NCBI RefSeq assembly: GCF_003576315.1
Contig: NZ_QWFZ01000035.1
Coordinates: 30,460 to 94,459 of the forward strand
Source of the DNA: Henriciella mobilis
GTDB taxonomy: Bacteria > Pseudomonadota > Alphaproteobacteria > Caulobacterales > Hyphomonadaceae
Length of the DNA stretch: 64,000 nucleotides
Direction of reading: 5' to 3'
The position numbers were made by a program, and so were the translations under genes. Under the pieces are notes generated by a model. That model worked only from the letters and a program-made list of their open reading frames with translations. It had not been told where the DNA came from and ran no database searches. Shown here one piece after another: positions 28,996-38,484 of this stretch. The stretch's first letter is position 1; every line of letters starts with the position of its first letter.

Positions 28996-29833
28996 AACCG
29001 AGGACATACGACCGACCATCAGGCTGAGCCAGACGTCCGCTGGCCCGGCCGGTCGCGACCCATTCGACCTCACTGATCGGGGGCTGATGCTTGGCGATGG
29101 CGTGTTCGACACCTCCCTGATGGTTGCTGGCAAGGTCCTCCTCATGGAGGCGCACCTTGAGCGGCTCGCGAAAGACGCCGCCGCACTCGGTATCGATGTT
29201 GATCCCGGAACGCTGCGCAGCTTCGCTGCAGACGCGATTCCCGACGACGCAGAAGACGGCGCCCTTCGGCTGACCGTGACGCGCGGGCCGGGCCCCAGAG
29301 GCGTTGCCCCGCGCGCCCTCGGGGAAGCCACGCTGATCTCGAAGTTCGACCCCGGTAAACCCGCTTTCCCGGCTCCGCCCATCCGCCTGGCCTGCAGCGA
29401 CATCCTGCGTAATCCCAGCGCGCCGTCCTCGCGCCGCAAGACGCTGTCCTATACGGACGCCGTCATCGGCACGCAGCGCGCGAAAGCGGCTGGCTTTGAC
29501 GATGCGCTCTACTTAACGCCGGGCGGCCATGCGGCCTGTACCTCCATCGCCAATATCTTCGCCCGATTCGGGCAGACGCTGGTTACCCCGCCGCTAGAGG
29601 ATGGGGTCGTCGATGGCATCATGCGCGCCTGGCTGCTCAAGACCGCGCCCGACGCCGGATTCAAGGTCGAGGTGGCAAGCCTTTCGGCACAGGCCCTCGC
29701 GCGCGCCGACGCGCTTTACCTGACAAACAGCCTGCAGCTTATCAGGGCGGTGGAGGGGTTGGACGATATTCGCTTCGATGCCGCGTTGCCCGTCTCTCTC
29801 GTCGAGCTTTTCACGGATCTGCTGGACAGTTGA
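28988..29833 (+). CDS. Class-IV aminotransferase (D-amino-acid aminotransferase / aminodeoxychorismate lyase-like)
   Basis: The start is ATG at 28988 (281 residues), or ATG at 28982; both overlap the end of the oxoprolinase gene. Class-IV PLP fold features: [20 protein letters not shown], the cofactor lysine in [20 protein letters not shown], and [13 protein letters not shown]. In many relatives the last motif carries a Glu (EGxxSN or ECxxAN) that contacts PLP; here the matching place is Ala-Ala-Cys, so activity may differ. Next to an oxoprolinase, a D-amino-acid or glutamate-linked transamination seems plausible (inference). The minus-strand symporter gene converges five bases beyond its stop. 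Confidence 0.87.
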   Translation: MSKTEDIRPTIRLSQTSAGPAGRDPFDLTDRGLMLGDGVFDTSLMVAGKVLLMEAHLERLAKDAAALGIDVDPGTLRSFAADAIPDDAEDGALRLTVTRGPGPRGVAPRALGEATLISKFDPGKPAFPAPPIRLACSDILRNPSAPSSRRKTLSYTDAVIGTQRAKAAGFDDALYLTPGGHAACTSIANIFARFGQTLVTPPLEDGVVDGIMRAWLLKTAPDAGFKVEVASLSAQALARADALYLTNSLQLIRAVEGLDDIRFDAALPVSLVELFTDLLDS

Positions 29834-29838
29834 ACGCG

Positions 29839-31623
29839 CTACTCCCGGCTGAGCGGCGCCATATCCGCGTCTCCCTGGCCATGCGCTGTCCGCGTACCTG
29901 GCACCCGGATGTCCTCGACAAGGTCCTGGATGTCCTGCGGCGGCGCCTTGGTGGCGAGCGCCACCGCGATCCCGACCGCAGCCGACAGCCACATGAAGAC
30001 AAAGCCAATCCCTTCCGGCGAGACACCGAACAGCCAGTGCGCCGGATCGGTGTCGACGAACTTGAACCAGTAGATATAGCCGAACGTCGTCACGAGCCCC
30101 GTGATCATGGCAGAGATCGCGCCTTCCCGATTCATCCGCGTCCAGAAAATGCCGAGGAAGATGACCGGGAAAAGCGATGCCGCTGCGAGCCCGAAAGCAA
30201 AGGCGACCACCTGGGCAACGAAGCCGAGATTATTGGAGAAGATGCCAAGCAGCCCGGCCGCCAGCACAGCGCCAGCCGCAGCCTTGCGCGCCACGCGCAG
30301 TTCGGTCTTGTCATTCATGCCCTTGAACAGGGTTCGCCGGCAGAGGTCATGGCTGACGGCTGAACTGATCACCATGAGGAGGCCCGCCGCCGTCGATAGC
30401 GCTGCCGCAAGCCCCCCGGCCACGACGAGCCCGATCACCCAGCCGGGCAGGTTTGCGATCTGCGGATTGGCGAGGACGAAGATGTCATTATTGGGCGTCA
30501 CCTCGTTCGCGACGCCATCGGGGGCATTCGGCCCGCGATACTGCATGATGCCGTCGCCATTCTTGTCCTCGAAGGCGACCAGGCCTGTCGGCTCCCAGTC
30601 CTTGTACCAGGTGGGCACAGGCTTGCCGCCTTCAGCCTCGATTTCTGCAGCCCGCGCTTCGTAATTTTCCTCGTCGGAAATGTAGGTCGACTCGTTCACC
30701 GTATCGATGAAGTTGATCCGCGCGAAAGCGCCCACCGCCGGCGCCGTGGTGTAGAGGAGCGCGATAAAGATCAGCGCCCAGCCGGCCGATACCCGCGCCG
30801 CGCCCGCGCTCTTCACCGTGAAGAAACGGATGATGACATGCGGCAGCCCCGCCGTCCCAAACATCAGGGCAGCGGTGATGCAGAAGACGTCGATCATCGA
30901 CTTGTTGGTCTCGGTATATTCAAGGAAGCCGAGATCGGTGACGACGGTGTTGAGCTTCTCCAGCATGGAGATGCCCTCGCCTTTGGCCTCGCCGATGAAG
31001 CCAAGTTGCGGGACCGGGTTGCCCGTGATGATGATCGACATGAAGATCGCCGGGACGGTGTAGGCGAAGATGAGCACGCAATACTGCGCAACCTGCGTAT
31101 AGGTGACGCCCTTCATCCCGCCCAGGACGGCGTAGAAGAAAACGATCACCATGCCGATGATGATGCCCCACTCGAAGGGCACGCCCAGGAAGCCTGAAAA
31201 GGCCACGCCGACGCCCTTCATCTGCCCTGCGATGTAGGTGAACGAGACGAACAGGGCGCAAACCACCGCGATCACGCGTGCGGTCGTGGAATAGTACCGG
31301 TCGCCGACAAAATCCGGCACGGTGAACTTGCCGAACTCCCGCAGGAATGGCGCAAGCAGCAGGGCGAGCAACACATACCCGCCCGTCCAGCCCATCAGAT
31401 AGACCGAACCGCCATAGCCCATGAAGGCGATGAGCCCCGCCATGGACAGGAAGGAGGCCGCCGACATCCAGTCGGCTGCCGTCGCCATGCCATTGACGGT
31501 CGGGTGGACGTCATGGCCGGCGACGTAGAAATCGTCGGTCGAACCGGCCCGCGCCCAGATGGCGATGCCGATATAAAGCGCGAATGTCGTGACGACGAAA
31601 AAAAGGGTCCACGGGTCGAGCAT
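29839..31623 (-). CDS. Sodium:solute symporter (acetate/ActP-like), large subunit
   Basis: A 594-residue integral membrane protein with about 13 TM helices: LFFVVTTFALYIGIAIWARA at the N-terminus, AADWMSAASFLSMAGLIAFM (SSS sodium-site region), and VVGARGLAAALSTAAG-like LVVAGGLAAALSTAAGLLMV near the middle. A roughly 70-residue hydrophilic insert (NESTYISDEENYEARAAEIE onward) lies in a loop. Family knowledge: SSS proteins next to a DUF4212 subunit carry acetate, pyruvate or other short acids with sodium. The start follows GGAGG and is one base after the stop of the DUF4212 gene. The divergent acyl-CoA synthetase could use the imported acid. Confidence 0.93.
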   Translation of the reverse strand: MLDPWTLFFVVTTFALYIGIAIWARAGSTDDFYVAGHDVHPTVNGMATAADWMSAASFLSMAGLIAFMGYGGSVYLMGWTGGYVLLALLLAPFLREFGKFTVPDFVGDRYYSTTARVIAVVCALFVSFTYIAGQMKGVGVAFSGFLGVPFEWGIIIGMVIVFFYAVLGGMKGVTYTQVAQYCVLIFAYTVPAIFMSIIITGNPVPQLGFIGEAKGEGISMLEKLNTVVTDLGFLEYTETNKSMIDVFCITAALMFGTAGLPHVIIRFFTVKSAGAARVSAGWALIFIALLYTTAPAVGAFARINFIDTVNESTYISDEENYEARAAEIEAEGGKPVPTWYKDWEPTGLVAFEDKNGDGIMQYRGPNAPDGVANEVTPNNDIFVLANPQIANLPGWVIGLVVAGGLAAALSTAAGLLMVISSAVSHDLCRRTLFKGMNDKTELRVARKAAAGAVLAAGLLGIFSNNLGFVAQVVAFAFGLAAASLFPVIFLGIFWTRMNREGAISAMITGLVTTFGYIYWFKFVDTDPAHWLFGVSPEGIGFVFMWLSAAVGIAVALATKAPPQDIQDLVEDIRVPGTRTAHGQGDADMAPLSRE

Positions 31624-31624
31624 G

Positions 31625-31891
31625 TCAGGCCTCCACCCCGTGCTTCTTCTCGATCCGGCGCATGGCCCAGCAATAGAAGAAGATCAGGCCGACAAAGACG
31701 TAGATGGCGCCTTGCTGGGCGAACCAGAAGCCGAGCGGCGCCCCGCCAATGGAGACCTGGTCGAGCCAGTCACGCAGCAGGATGCCCGCGCCATAGGAGA
31801 CGACAAACCAGATCACCAGCAGGCCGATGGTCAGCCGGACGGTGTCTTTCCAATAGGCTTTCGCGCGCGCTCTAGCGGTTTCGTCTGCCAT
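31625..31891 (-). CDS. DUF4212 small subunit of sodium:solute symporter
   Basis: An 88-residue protein with two TM helices (LTIGLLVIWFVVSYGAGILL and GAIYVFVGLIFFYCWAMRRI) and a short basic tail, as is typical of DUF4212. A GGGGAGGG site precedes the ATG at 31891. It is separated from the symporter by one base and should be its partner subunit in the inner membrane. Confidence 0.93.
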   Translation of the reverse strand: MADETARARAKAYWKDTVRLTIGLLVIWFVVSYGAGILLRDWLDQVSIGGAPLGFWFAQQGAIYVFVGLIFFYCWAMRRIEKKHGVEA

Positions 31892-32638
31892 ATGGCCCTC
31901 CCCTTTAATGCTTCGCCGACTCTCATGGCCGCTTTTTGGAGATGGTACGGATCAATTCTGCAAGCTGCAATCGACAATCCGGTTTGCGTGCCTGCGGGCT
32001 TGTCTCGGAAGGAACGGATGTGCAGCTCTGGCCGCCCGGAGCCGGATCCATGTGAGGCGCCCCAGCGCCGATGCGGGATCAAATCTGCCCTCCCTGCGCC
32101 AAAACCGCCACGAGCCGGCGGCCCTGGCGTTTCGAACAGACTGCCCTGTGAATGACAGGGCCGGGCGCGTCCGGTTTGAACGCTGAAGTGACTGCCGCTC
32201 TTTCGAGACGGCGATAGAGCGCCCGAACCGGACGCGCCCGCGGAAGCTTGCCCGCTCGTTTGACGCGGGCCGCCCAGAGGTGACACATGGACGAGCCGTC
32301 GCCCACGCGCACAAGTCGATAGCGCCGACCGCCCATGGCAGGGGCGTTACACCCTGCCGGCAGCACTGGTCACTTCCGCCCCAGCTCCTTGCGAAGCCCT
32401 CTTCAGACCAGCCGCGTGCTCGCTTGCCCGCTGCCTGCCTCAAGAAGCGCACCCACCGGTCGGTCCGGACCGCCCTGCCCGGGTGCGAGGTGAGGCGATT
32501 ATGCCGGTGAAGCGGCAGGGGCGGAAACTATGGGGAACATTTTTGCACACATCGCCCGCTTTCCCCCGCGTTCAGCGTTTCGCGGGGCGCTGGTGCATGT
32601 TACTTCACTAGGCAAACAAAAAATTCTCTGGAGGAACC
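31892..32638. other. 747-bp intergenic region with strong inverted repeats
   Basis: This region between divergent genes has no credible gene: the open frames in it resemble nothing known and lack ribosome-binding sites. It holds several stems: GCCCTGT-ACAGGGC (32143-32161), a 15-bp perfect arm pair (32162-32176 with 32226-32240), and CCCCGCG-CGCGGGG (32564-32587). Both promoters must also lie here. It may encode a structured RNA; I could not match it to RNase P, tmRNA, 6S, SRP RNA or a known riboswitch. Confidence 0.5.
32162..32240. repeat. Long perfect inverted repeat with inner hairpin
   Basis: Arms CGGGCGCGTCCGGTT (32162-32176) and AACCGGACGCGCCCG (32226-32240) pair perfectly; two more inner pairs are possible. 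The 49-base loop holds a second hairpin, CGCTCT (32196-32201) with AGAGCG (32216-32221). The result is a very stable 79-nt two-tier stem, unlike a terminator since no T-run is present on either side. Confidence 0.7.
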
Positions 32639-34342
32639 ATGCATTATGCCGAGCTGAAGCGGGCCCGTGATGAATTGACCGGGCCGGGCGCAGACTTCGA
32701 GATCGTCGAGGCCGACGTTCTCGGCAACCGTATCCGCACCTGGAAGAACGCCCCGCCGAGCGTGCGAGAAGTGTGGCTTGCGACCCGCGAATTCGCTGAC
32801 CGTGACTATCTCGCCTATCACGATGAAACGCTGACCTACGCCGAAACGCATGCGCTGACCGCATCGGTCGCCAACTGGCTGTTTGCGCAAGGCGTGAAAC
32901 CGGGCGACCGCGTCGCGATTGCCATGCGCAATTATCCCGAATGGATGATCATCTACTGGGCGTGCTGCTCGGTCGGCATCACCGTTGTCGGCATGAACGC
33001 CTGGTGGACGGCCGAGGAAATGGCCTACGCGCTGAAGGATTCAGAGCCGAAAGTCATCTTCCTCGACAGTGAGCGCCTGGCCCGCGTGCGCGAGAACCCG
33101 GACATGGTCGCCGGCACAACGCTGGTCGGGGTGCGGCTGGACGATTACCCCGCCGATGTCACCCCTTGGAGCGATGTGGTCGCCACGGGCGGCGAGATGC
33201 CCGAGGTCACGGTCGACCCGGACAGCGATGCCTGCATCTTCTACACATCCGGCACGACGGGCTTTCCGAAAGGCGCGCAGCTCACCCATCGCGGCTGCGT
33301 GTCGAACCTGTACAACATGCTCTACGCCCGCGCCTCCTCCGCGCTGGCCGTCATGTATGCCACCGGCGAGGTGCCGCCCGATCCGCCGCCGGTCCCGGTG
33401 ACGCTGATCAACACGCCGCTCTTTCACGTCACCGCCAACAATTGCGCCGCCTATGCCGTCACCGCAGCCGGCGGCAAGATGGTGCTGATGTACAAGTGGG
33501 ATGCGGGCGAGGCGTTGCGCCTGATCGAAACACACCGGATCATGACGGTGAGCGGTGTGCCCGTCATGGCGCGCGAACTCATCAACCATCCCGACTTCGA
33601 CAAGACCGATACGTCCAGCCTGATGGCGCTTGGCGGCGGCGGCGCGCAAGTCCCGCCGGACCTCGTCCTGAAAATCGAGGAAAAAGTGGCCACCGCGCGC
33701 CCGAACACAGGCTATGGCATGACTGAAACCTGCGGCATCATCACGTCCGTCGCAGCCGACTTCTATGTCGACCGGCCTGACAGTGCTGGCCCGGCCATGC
33801 CAAGCTACGAGGCCAAATGTGTCGATCCGGACGGCAATGAAGTGCCGCAGGGCGAGACCGGCGAGCTCTGGGTGCGCGGCTCATCCGTCATCAAGGGCTA
33901 TATCAACCGCCCGGACGCGACCGCTGAAACCATCACCGATGGCTGGCTGCATACGGGCGACATTGCGCGCATCGACGAGGATGGCTTCATCTATATCGTC
34001 GACCGAAAGAAGGACATGGTGCTACGTGGCGGCGAGAACATCTACTGCGCCGAGGTCGAGGCCGGCCTGTATCGTCATCCGGCCGTGGCCGAATGCTCTG
34101 TCTTCGGCCTGCCAGATGAGCGCCTCGGTGAGGAAGTTGCTGCGGCCATCGTCGCCAAGCCCGGCGAAACGCTGAGCGAGGACGCCATCCGCGAGCACTG
34201 CCTCACCATCATGGCCAAGCACAAGGTGCCGCGCTTCATCTGGATTCTCGACGAGGCCCTGCCCCGCAATGCCAGCGGCAAATTCCTCAAGCGCGACCTG
34301 AAGGAGCAGCTGCTCCAGCAGCTTGCCCAGGCCAGCAGCTGA
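32639..34342 (+). CDS. Acyl-CoA synthetase (AMP-dependent, class I adenylating)
   Basis: A 567-residue protein with a GGAGGA site just before its ATG. The AMP-binding P-loop is ACIFYTSGTTGFPKGAQLTH, the A5 motif is NTGYGMTETCGI, the hinge region is GWLHTGDIARIDEDGFIYIV followed by DRKKDMVLRGGENI, and the C-terminal catalytic lysine is in LPRNASGKFLKRDLKEQ. It would form acyl-CoA from a carboxylic acid, CoA and ATP; the pattern fits medium- or long-chain fatty-acid ligases. It is single, closed by a strong hairpin, and divergent from the acid symporter pair. Confidence 0.93.
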   Translation: MHYAELKRARDELTGPGADFEIVEADVLGNRIRTWKNAPPSVREVWLATREFADRDYLAYHDETLTYAETHALTASVANWLFAQGVKPGDRVAIAMRNYPEWMIIYWACCSVGITVVGMNAWWTAEEMAYALKDSEPKVIFLDSERLARVRENPDMVAGTTLVGVRLDDYPADVTPWSDVVATGGEMPEVTVDPDSDACIFYTSGTTGFPKGAQLTHRGCVSNLYNMLYARASSALAVMYATGEVPPDPPPVPVTLINTPLFHVTANNCAAYAVTAAGGKMVLMYKWDAGEALRLIETHRIMTVSGVPVMARELINHPDFDKTDTSSLMALGGGGAQVPPDLVLKIEEKVATARPNTGYGMTETCGIITSVAADFYVDRPDSAGPAMPSYEAKCVDPDGNEVPQGETGELWVRGSSVIKGYINRPDATAETITDGWLHTGDIARIDEDGFIYIVDRKKDMVLRGGENIYCAEVEAGLYRHPAVAECSVFGLPDERLGEEVAAAIVAKPGETLSEDAIREHCLTIMAKHKVPRFIWILDEALPRNASGKFLKRDLKEQLLQQLAQASS

Positions 34343-34349
34343 TCTCGTC

Positions 34350-34373
34350 CCCGGCCGCCTTCAGGCGGCCGGG
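34350..34373. terminator. Bidirectional hairpin between acyl-CoA synthetase and M3 peptidase genes
   Basis: CCCGGCCGCC-ttca-GGCGGCCGGG is a perfect 10-bp stem with a tetraloop, centred between two convergent stops. No T-run follows on either strand, so it probably works with Rho or as a 3'-end stabiliser. Confidence 0.65.
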
Positions 34374-34389
34374 AACTAGCTCACAAGAC

Positions 34390-36606
34390 CTATTCGCCCG
34401 CCGATTCGTCGGGAACCGGGAAGCCCCGGTCACGCATCAGGGCGTTGGTATCGGGCGCATGACCGCGGAAGGCCATGTAGGCATCCGACGGCGACATGGT
34501 GTTGCCGACAGACAGGATCCACTTACCGAACGCGTCGGCGGTCTCCCGGTCGTAAGGCCCACCAGCTTCTTCAAACGCTTCCCAAGCGTCGGCACTGAAT
34601 GTGTCGGCCCACAGATAGGCATAATAGCCGGCCGCATAGCCCTCGCCTGAGAAGACGTGGGCAAATTGCGGCATGCGGTGGCGCATTGGCAGCTCCTCCG
34701 GCATGCCGAGGCTCTCGAGCGTTTCACGCTCGAACGTATCAGCGTCGAAGCCTTCGAAGTCTGTCATCGTGTGCAGTTTCATGTCGACCAGCGCGCTGGC
34801 GAGATACTCGGTCGTGTCGAAGCCCTGACGCGCATTCGCCGCCCGCTCGATCTTGTCGACCAGTTCCTGCGGGATAGGCTCGCCGGTCTCGACGTGAAGC
34901 GCATAGTTCGAGAGCACCTCACGCGTCGGCAGCCAGTTTTCATGGACCTGGCTCGGGAACTCGACATAATCACGCGGCACGGCAGTGCCCGCCAGCGACG
35001 GATAGGTCACGTTCGAGTTCAGCCCGTGCAGGGCATGGCCGAATTCATGGAACAGCGTCGTGGCATCGTCCCAGGAAATGAGGACCGGTTCGCCCTCGCC
35101 CACCTTCACGAAGTTGGAATTGTTGGACACGATGGGCGTGGTGAACCCGTCTAAGTTGTCCTGCGTGCGGTAAGCATTCATCCAGGCGCCGGAGCGCTTG
35201 CCCGCGCGTGCATAGGGATCGAAGTACCACAGGCCGAGATGCTCGCCGTCGCGGGTCACTTCCCAGACGCGGACATCTTCATGGAAGACAGGCACGTCGT
35301 CGATCTGCGTGAACTCCATGCCGTAAAGCTCGCCGGCCATCCAGAACATGCCTTCGCGGAGGTTCTCCAGCTGCAGGTACTGTTTCACGGCTTCGGAGTC
35401 GAAGTCGTACTCCGCCTGGCGGACTTTTTCGGCATAGTAGCGATAGTCCCATGGCGCGATCTCGAAGTCGGCCCCTTCGGCATCGGCCATCGCCTGCATG
35501 GCAGCGACTTCCTCGGAAACCTTCGCCTTGGCCGCCGGCCACACTTTCATCATCAGCTCCATCGCTGCCTTCGGCGTGCCGGCGACATTCTTCTCAAGGG
35601 CCCAGGCCGCATAATTGTCATAGCCGAGCAGTTCGGAGCGTTCCGCCCGCAGCTTCATGATGTCGGCGATGACGGCATTGTTGTCATACTCATCGCCATT
35701 GTCGCCGCGATCGTAATAGGTGCGCCAGACCTCTTCACGCAGGGCCCGGTTGTCGGAGAAGGTCAGGAAGGGATCCATCGAGGAGCGCGTGTTGAGGATG
35801 GCATACTCCCCGCCTTCATTGTCGCGCGAAGCAGCAGCCGATTTCGCTGCGCTGACGACCGATGGCGGAAGGCCCTCAAGCTGGTCCTCGGTGAGCCAGG
35901 TGACATAGGCTTCCTCGTCGTGGAGGAGGTTGTTCGAGAAGGTCGTATAGAGCGATGCGAGTGCCTGGTTGATCTCGGCGACACGCGCCTTGTCGGCATC
36001 GTCAAGGCCAGCCCCGGCGCGCGTGAAGTCTGTGTAGTAGTCCCAGACCAGGCGCTGCTGCTCGGGGTTGAGCGTGCTGTATTCGTCGCCATTGTAGATC
36101 GCATCGATGCGTTCGAAGAGCGCCTCATTCTGATAGAACTCATCACGGAAAGCGGCGAGCTTCGGCGCCATCTCGCGCTGGACCGCCTGCACGTCCGGGC
36201 TGCTGAGGTTCGACGACCAGATGCCGAACAGGGTCGAGACACGGTCCAGTTCGGCCGCGCCCTCTTCCAGAACGAGGATCGTATTGTCGAAGGTCGCCGG
36301 AGCATCCTGCGCCGTCAGGGCGTCGAGCTCTTCGCGAGCGCTGTCGATGGCCGATTCAAGCGCAGGCTGAAACATCGAGACCTCAACCGCATCGAATGGC
36401 GGCACACCGGCATAGGGCCCGGACCACTCGGCCGTCAGGATGCGCCACGACTCATCCTGCGCGGGCGTGTCGGCGTCGGCCTCTTCGGATGGGCTGTCTG
36501 CAGTCTCGCTGTCGATCGCTGCAGCGGTTTCGGTCGGCGCGGCCTCGCATCCGGAGATCGCCATGAGGGCGAGCGCCGATGCGCTGAAAAGCAAGCTCGG
36601 TTTCAT
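34390..36606 (-). CDS. M3-family oligopeptidase / peptidyl-dipeptidase lipoprotein
   Basis: The ATG at 36606 gives a 738-residue protein whose signal ends in a lipobox, LMAISGCEAAPTE, so it is probably an envelope lipoprotein. An acidic, Ala/Glu/Asp-rich linker of about 40 residues follows. The catalytic zinc motif of M3 thermolysin-like peptidases is complete in TTLFHEFGHALHGLNSN, and the downstream RHRMPQFAHVFSGEGYAAGYY segment matches the Dcp substrate-binding region (His and Tyr residues). Dcp-type enzymes remove C-terminal dipeptides from peptides in the periplasm. The gene stands alone. Confidence 0.94.
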   Translation of the reverse strand: MKPSLLFSASALALMAISGCEAAPTETAAAIDSETADSPSEEADADTPAQDESWRILTAEWSGPYAGVPPFDAVEVSMFQPALESAIDSAREELDALTAQDAPATFDNTILVLEEGAAELDRVSTLFGIWSSNLSSPDVQAVQREMAPKLAAFRDEFYQNEALFERIDAIYNGDEYSTLNPEQQRLVWDYYTDFTRAGAGLDDADKARVAEINQALASLYTTFSNNLLHDEEAYVTWLTEDQLEGLPPSVVSAAKSAAASRDNEGGEYAILNTRSSMDPFLTFSDNRALREEVWRTYYDRGDNGDEYDNNAVIADIMKLRAERSELLGYDNYAAWALEKNVAGTPKAAMELMMKVWPAAKAKVSEEVAAMQAMADAEGADFEIAPWDYRYYAEKVRQAEYDFDSEAVKQYLQLENLREGMFWMAGELYGMEFTQIDDVPVFHEDVRVWEVTRDGEHLGLWYFDPYARAGKRSGAWMNAYRTQDNLDGFTTPIVSNNSNFVKVGEGEPVLISWDDATTLFHEFGHALHGLNSNVTYPSLAGTAVPRDYVEFPSQVHENWLPTREVLSNYALHVETGEPIPQELVDKIERAANARQGFDTTEYLASALVDMKLHTMTDFEGFDADTFERETLESLGMPEELPMRHRMPQFAHVFSGEGYAAGYYAYLWADTFSADAWEAFEEAGGPYDRETADAFGKWILSVGNTMSPSDAYMAFRGHAPDTNALMRDRGFPVPDESAGE

Positions 36607-36779
36607 CGAATATGGCTCCTGGTTCCAACATGCCCTTTCATGACAGGGCGGGCAAAAAACATCCAGTTTCAAAAGAAACTATGTCGTTGACTTTAGCAGC
36701 GGCCGGGAAATGGCCAATGCGTCAGCTGCTACACATTTCACTGTATTTTTTTGCAACAGGATGGTCTGATGATTGCAAG

Positions 36780-36797
36780 CTGTACGCAGTCGTACAG
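36780..36797. promoter_or_regulatory. Inverted repeat CTGTACG-cagt-CGTACAG
   Basis: A perfect 7-4-7 dyad 17 bp before the start of the acyl-AMP ligase gene. It may be an operator or a leader hairpin that masks the GGTGGGG ribosome-binding region. It lies in the divergent promoter (36607-36814) with the M3 peptidase. Confidence 0.5.
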
Positions 36798-36814
36798 GCA
36801 GGTGGGGACCTGAC

Positions 36815-38473
36815 ATGCCATTTCTGAACGGTTTCGCCGTGGCGGACGGGAGCCGCGTTGCGCTGATCGCCCCGGATGAAGGCGCATCAATTACTTATGC
36901 CGAGCTGGACGCGCGCGCGAACGCCGCTGCAGAAGCCCTCCGGAACGGCCGTAACCTGGTCTTCATCGAGGCGCGCAACACAATCCAGTCGGTCGTGAAT
37001 TACTGCGCGGCCCTGCGCAGCGGGTCGGTCGTTCATCTGCTGGACTCCTTCGAGACTGAGAAGACGCAATCGCTGATCGACGCCTACGCCCCCAATGTAC
37101 TGATGTCGGACGATGCGACCGAGACGTTCAATTCCCGACCACTCGACCTGCACCCGGACCTCGCCGTCCTGCTGTCGACATCGGGAAGCACAGGCACACC
37201 GAAATTCGTAAAGCTGTCGCGCGAGAACCTGAAGGCCAATGCCCGGTCCATCGTCGACTATCTCGGGATCACGCCTGCTGACCGTGCGCTCAACAATCTG
37301 AAGCCGCACTATTCCTTCGGCCTGTCCATCATCAACTCACACTTCGAGGCCGGCGCCAGTATCGTGCTGACCGACCGGTCCTGGATGGAAGACGCATTCT
37401 GGCAGACCCTCGACGAGACGCGCGCGACCAGTATTTCCGGGGTGCCCTACAGCTATGAGATGCTGGAGCGACGTCAGTTCGACCCGGCTGACCATGCCAG
37501 CCTGCGCTATGCGGCACAGGCAGGAGGCAAGCTGCACCCCCGCCTCGTCAGGCATTTCGCCGACCTCTTCTCGCGCTGCGGCAAGGAATTCTTTGTCATG
37601 TACGGCCAGACCGAAGCAGCGCCGCGCATGTCCTTCCTGCCGCCGGACATGGCCGCGGACTATCCCCACTCCATCGGCCGCGCTATTCCAGGCGGCGAAC
37701 TCATGGTTCTCGATGACGATGGCGTACCCGTCGAAAACCTGGGCGAGGAAGGCATTCTCGCTTACCGCGGCGCCAATGTGATGATGGGCTATGCGCTCGA
37801 GCCGGGCGAACTGGCCAGCGACGATACGCCAGACATCCTCCTGACCGGAGACCTTGCCCGCGAAATCGCACCGGACCTGTTCGAGATCACCGGGCGCGTA
37901 AGCCGGTTTGTGAAACCTTTCGGCCTGCGCATCAGCCTCGACCAGGTGGAAGCATTTGCAAAGACCATGCATGCCCATGCCGCCGTCACCGGGACGGACG
38001 AAAAGATTGTCATTGCCCTGGAAGGCGATCTGGGCCCCCAAGCGGGTCGCGAGATCGTCGATGCCAGCAGCGAGCGGTTCTCCCTGCCGGCAGAGACGTT
38101 CGAAACCCGGATGTTCGACGCATTGCCGCTGCTGTCAAACGGCAAGATCGATTACGCGGCGATCAAGCGCGCGGGCTCCACGGAACGTGTATCGGTGTTC
38201 CGGCGGATCGCCTTTCTGATCAAGGATGCGCTTGGTTTCAGCCAGGACCGGCCGGAAACCATCATGGAGGCTTTCCGATCCGTCATGCAGACCGACCACG
38301 TCTCTGCAGACGATACATTCGAGAGCCTTGGCGGCGACTCCCTGTCCTATGTCAGCCTGACGCTCGAACTGGAACAGCTGCTCGGCCAGAACCTGCCGCG
38401 CAACTGGACATCCACCAGCATCGATGGGCTCGAAGCGCTGCGCGAGGACGCCCGTCTTGTCCGGATGGCCTGA
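36815..38473 (+). CDS. Acyl/aminoacyl-AMP ligase fused to a C-terminal carrier domain
   Basis: A 552-residue two-domain protein. Residues 1-440 are an adenylate-forming domain (LLSTSGSTGTPKFVKLSREN, FFVMYGQTEAAPRMSFLPPD, with C-terminal lysine motif LPLLSNGKIDYAAIKRA). Residues about 470-552 form an acyl/peptidyl carrier domain; S509 in ESLGGDSLSYVSL is the phosphopantetheine site. It therefore activates a carboxylic acid and loads it on its own carrier arm. There is no condensation, ketosynthase or thioesterase domain. The facing acyltransferase gene (stop-to-stop distance 11 bp) is a possible acceptor of the acyl group. It begins the polymer cluster and is the only plus-strand member. Confidence 0.9.
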   Translation: MPFLNGFAVADGSRVALIAPDEGASITYAELDARANAAAEALRNGRNLVFIEARNTIQSVVNYCAALRSGSVVHLLDSFETEKTQSLIDAYAPNVLMSDDATETFNSRPLDLHPDLAVLLSTSGSTGTPKFVKLSRENLKANARSIVDYLGITPADRALNNLKPHYSFGLSIINSHFEAGASIVLTDRSWMEDAFWQTLDETRATSISGVPYSYEMLERRQFDPADHASLRYAAQAGGKLHPRLVRHFADLFSRCGKEFFVMYGQTEAAPRMSFLPPDMAADYPHSIGRAIPGGELMVLDDDGVPVENLGEEGILAYRGANVMMGYALEPGELASDDTPDILLTGDLAREIAPDLFEITGRVSRFVKPFGLRISLDQVEAFAKTMHAHAAVTGTDEKIVIALEGDLGPQAGREIVDASSERFSLPAETFETRMFDALPLLSNGKIDYAAIKRAGSTERVSVFRRIAFLIKDALGFSQDRPETIMEAFRSVMQTDHVSADDTFESLGGDSLSYVSLTLELEQLLGQNLPRNWTSTSIDGLEALREDARLVRMA

Positions 38474-38484
38474 CCGGCTGACTG

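Noticed and set aside
25228..29439. A 1403-codon open frame on the minus strand
   Set aside because: It lies entirely opposite the NRAMP-like, oxoprolinase and aminotransferase genes, which have clear family motifs. The long open frame is a codon-phase shadow of GC-rich genes and has no recognisable domain.
31952..32452. Minus-strand frame of 166 codons in the large intergenic region
   Set aside because: No family resemblance, no ribosome-binding site, and it covers the strong inverted repeats, so non-coding is more likely.
32143..32587. Match to RNase P, tmRNA, SRP, 6S RNA or cobalamin riboswitch
   Set aside because: The hallmark core sequences of these RNAs could not be found on either strand.
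35239..36690. A 483-codon plus-strand open frame
   Set aside because: It is antisense to the M3 peptidase gene, whose zinc motif and signal peptide are clear; the shadow protein resembles nothing known.
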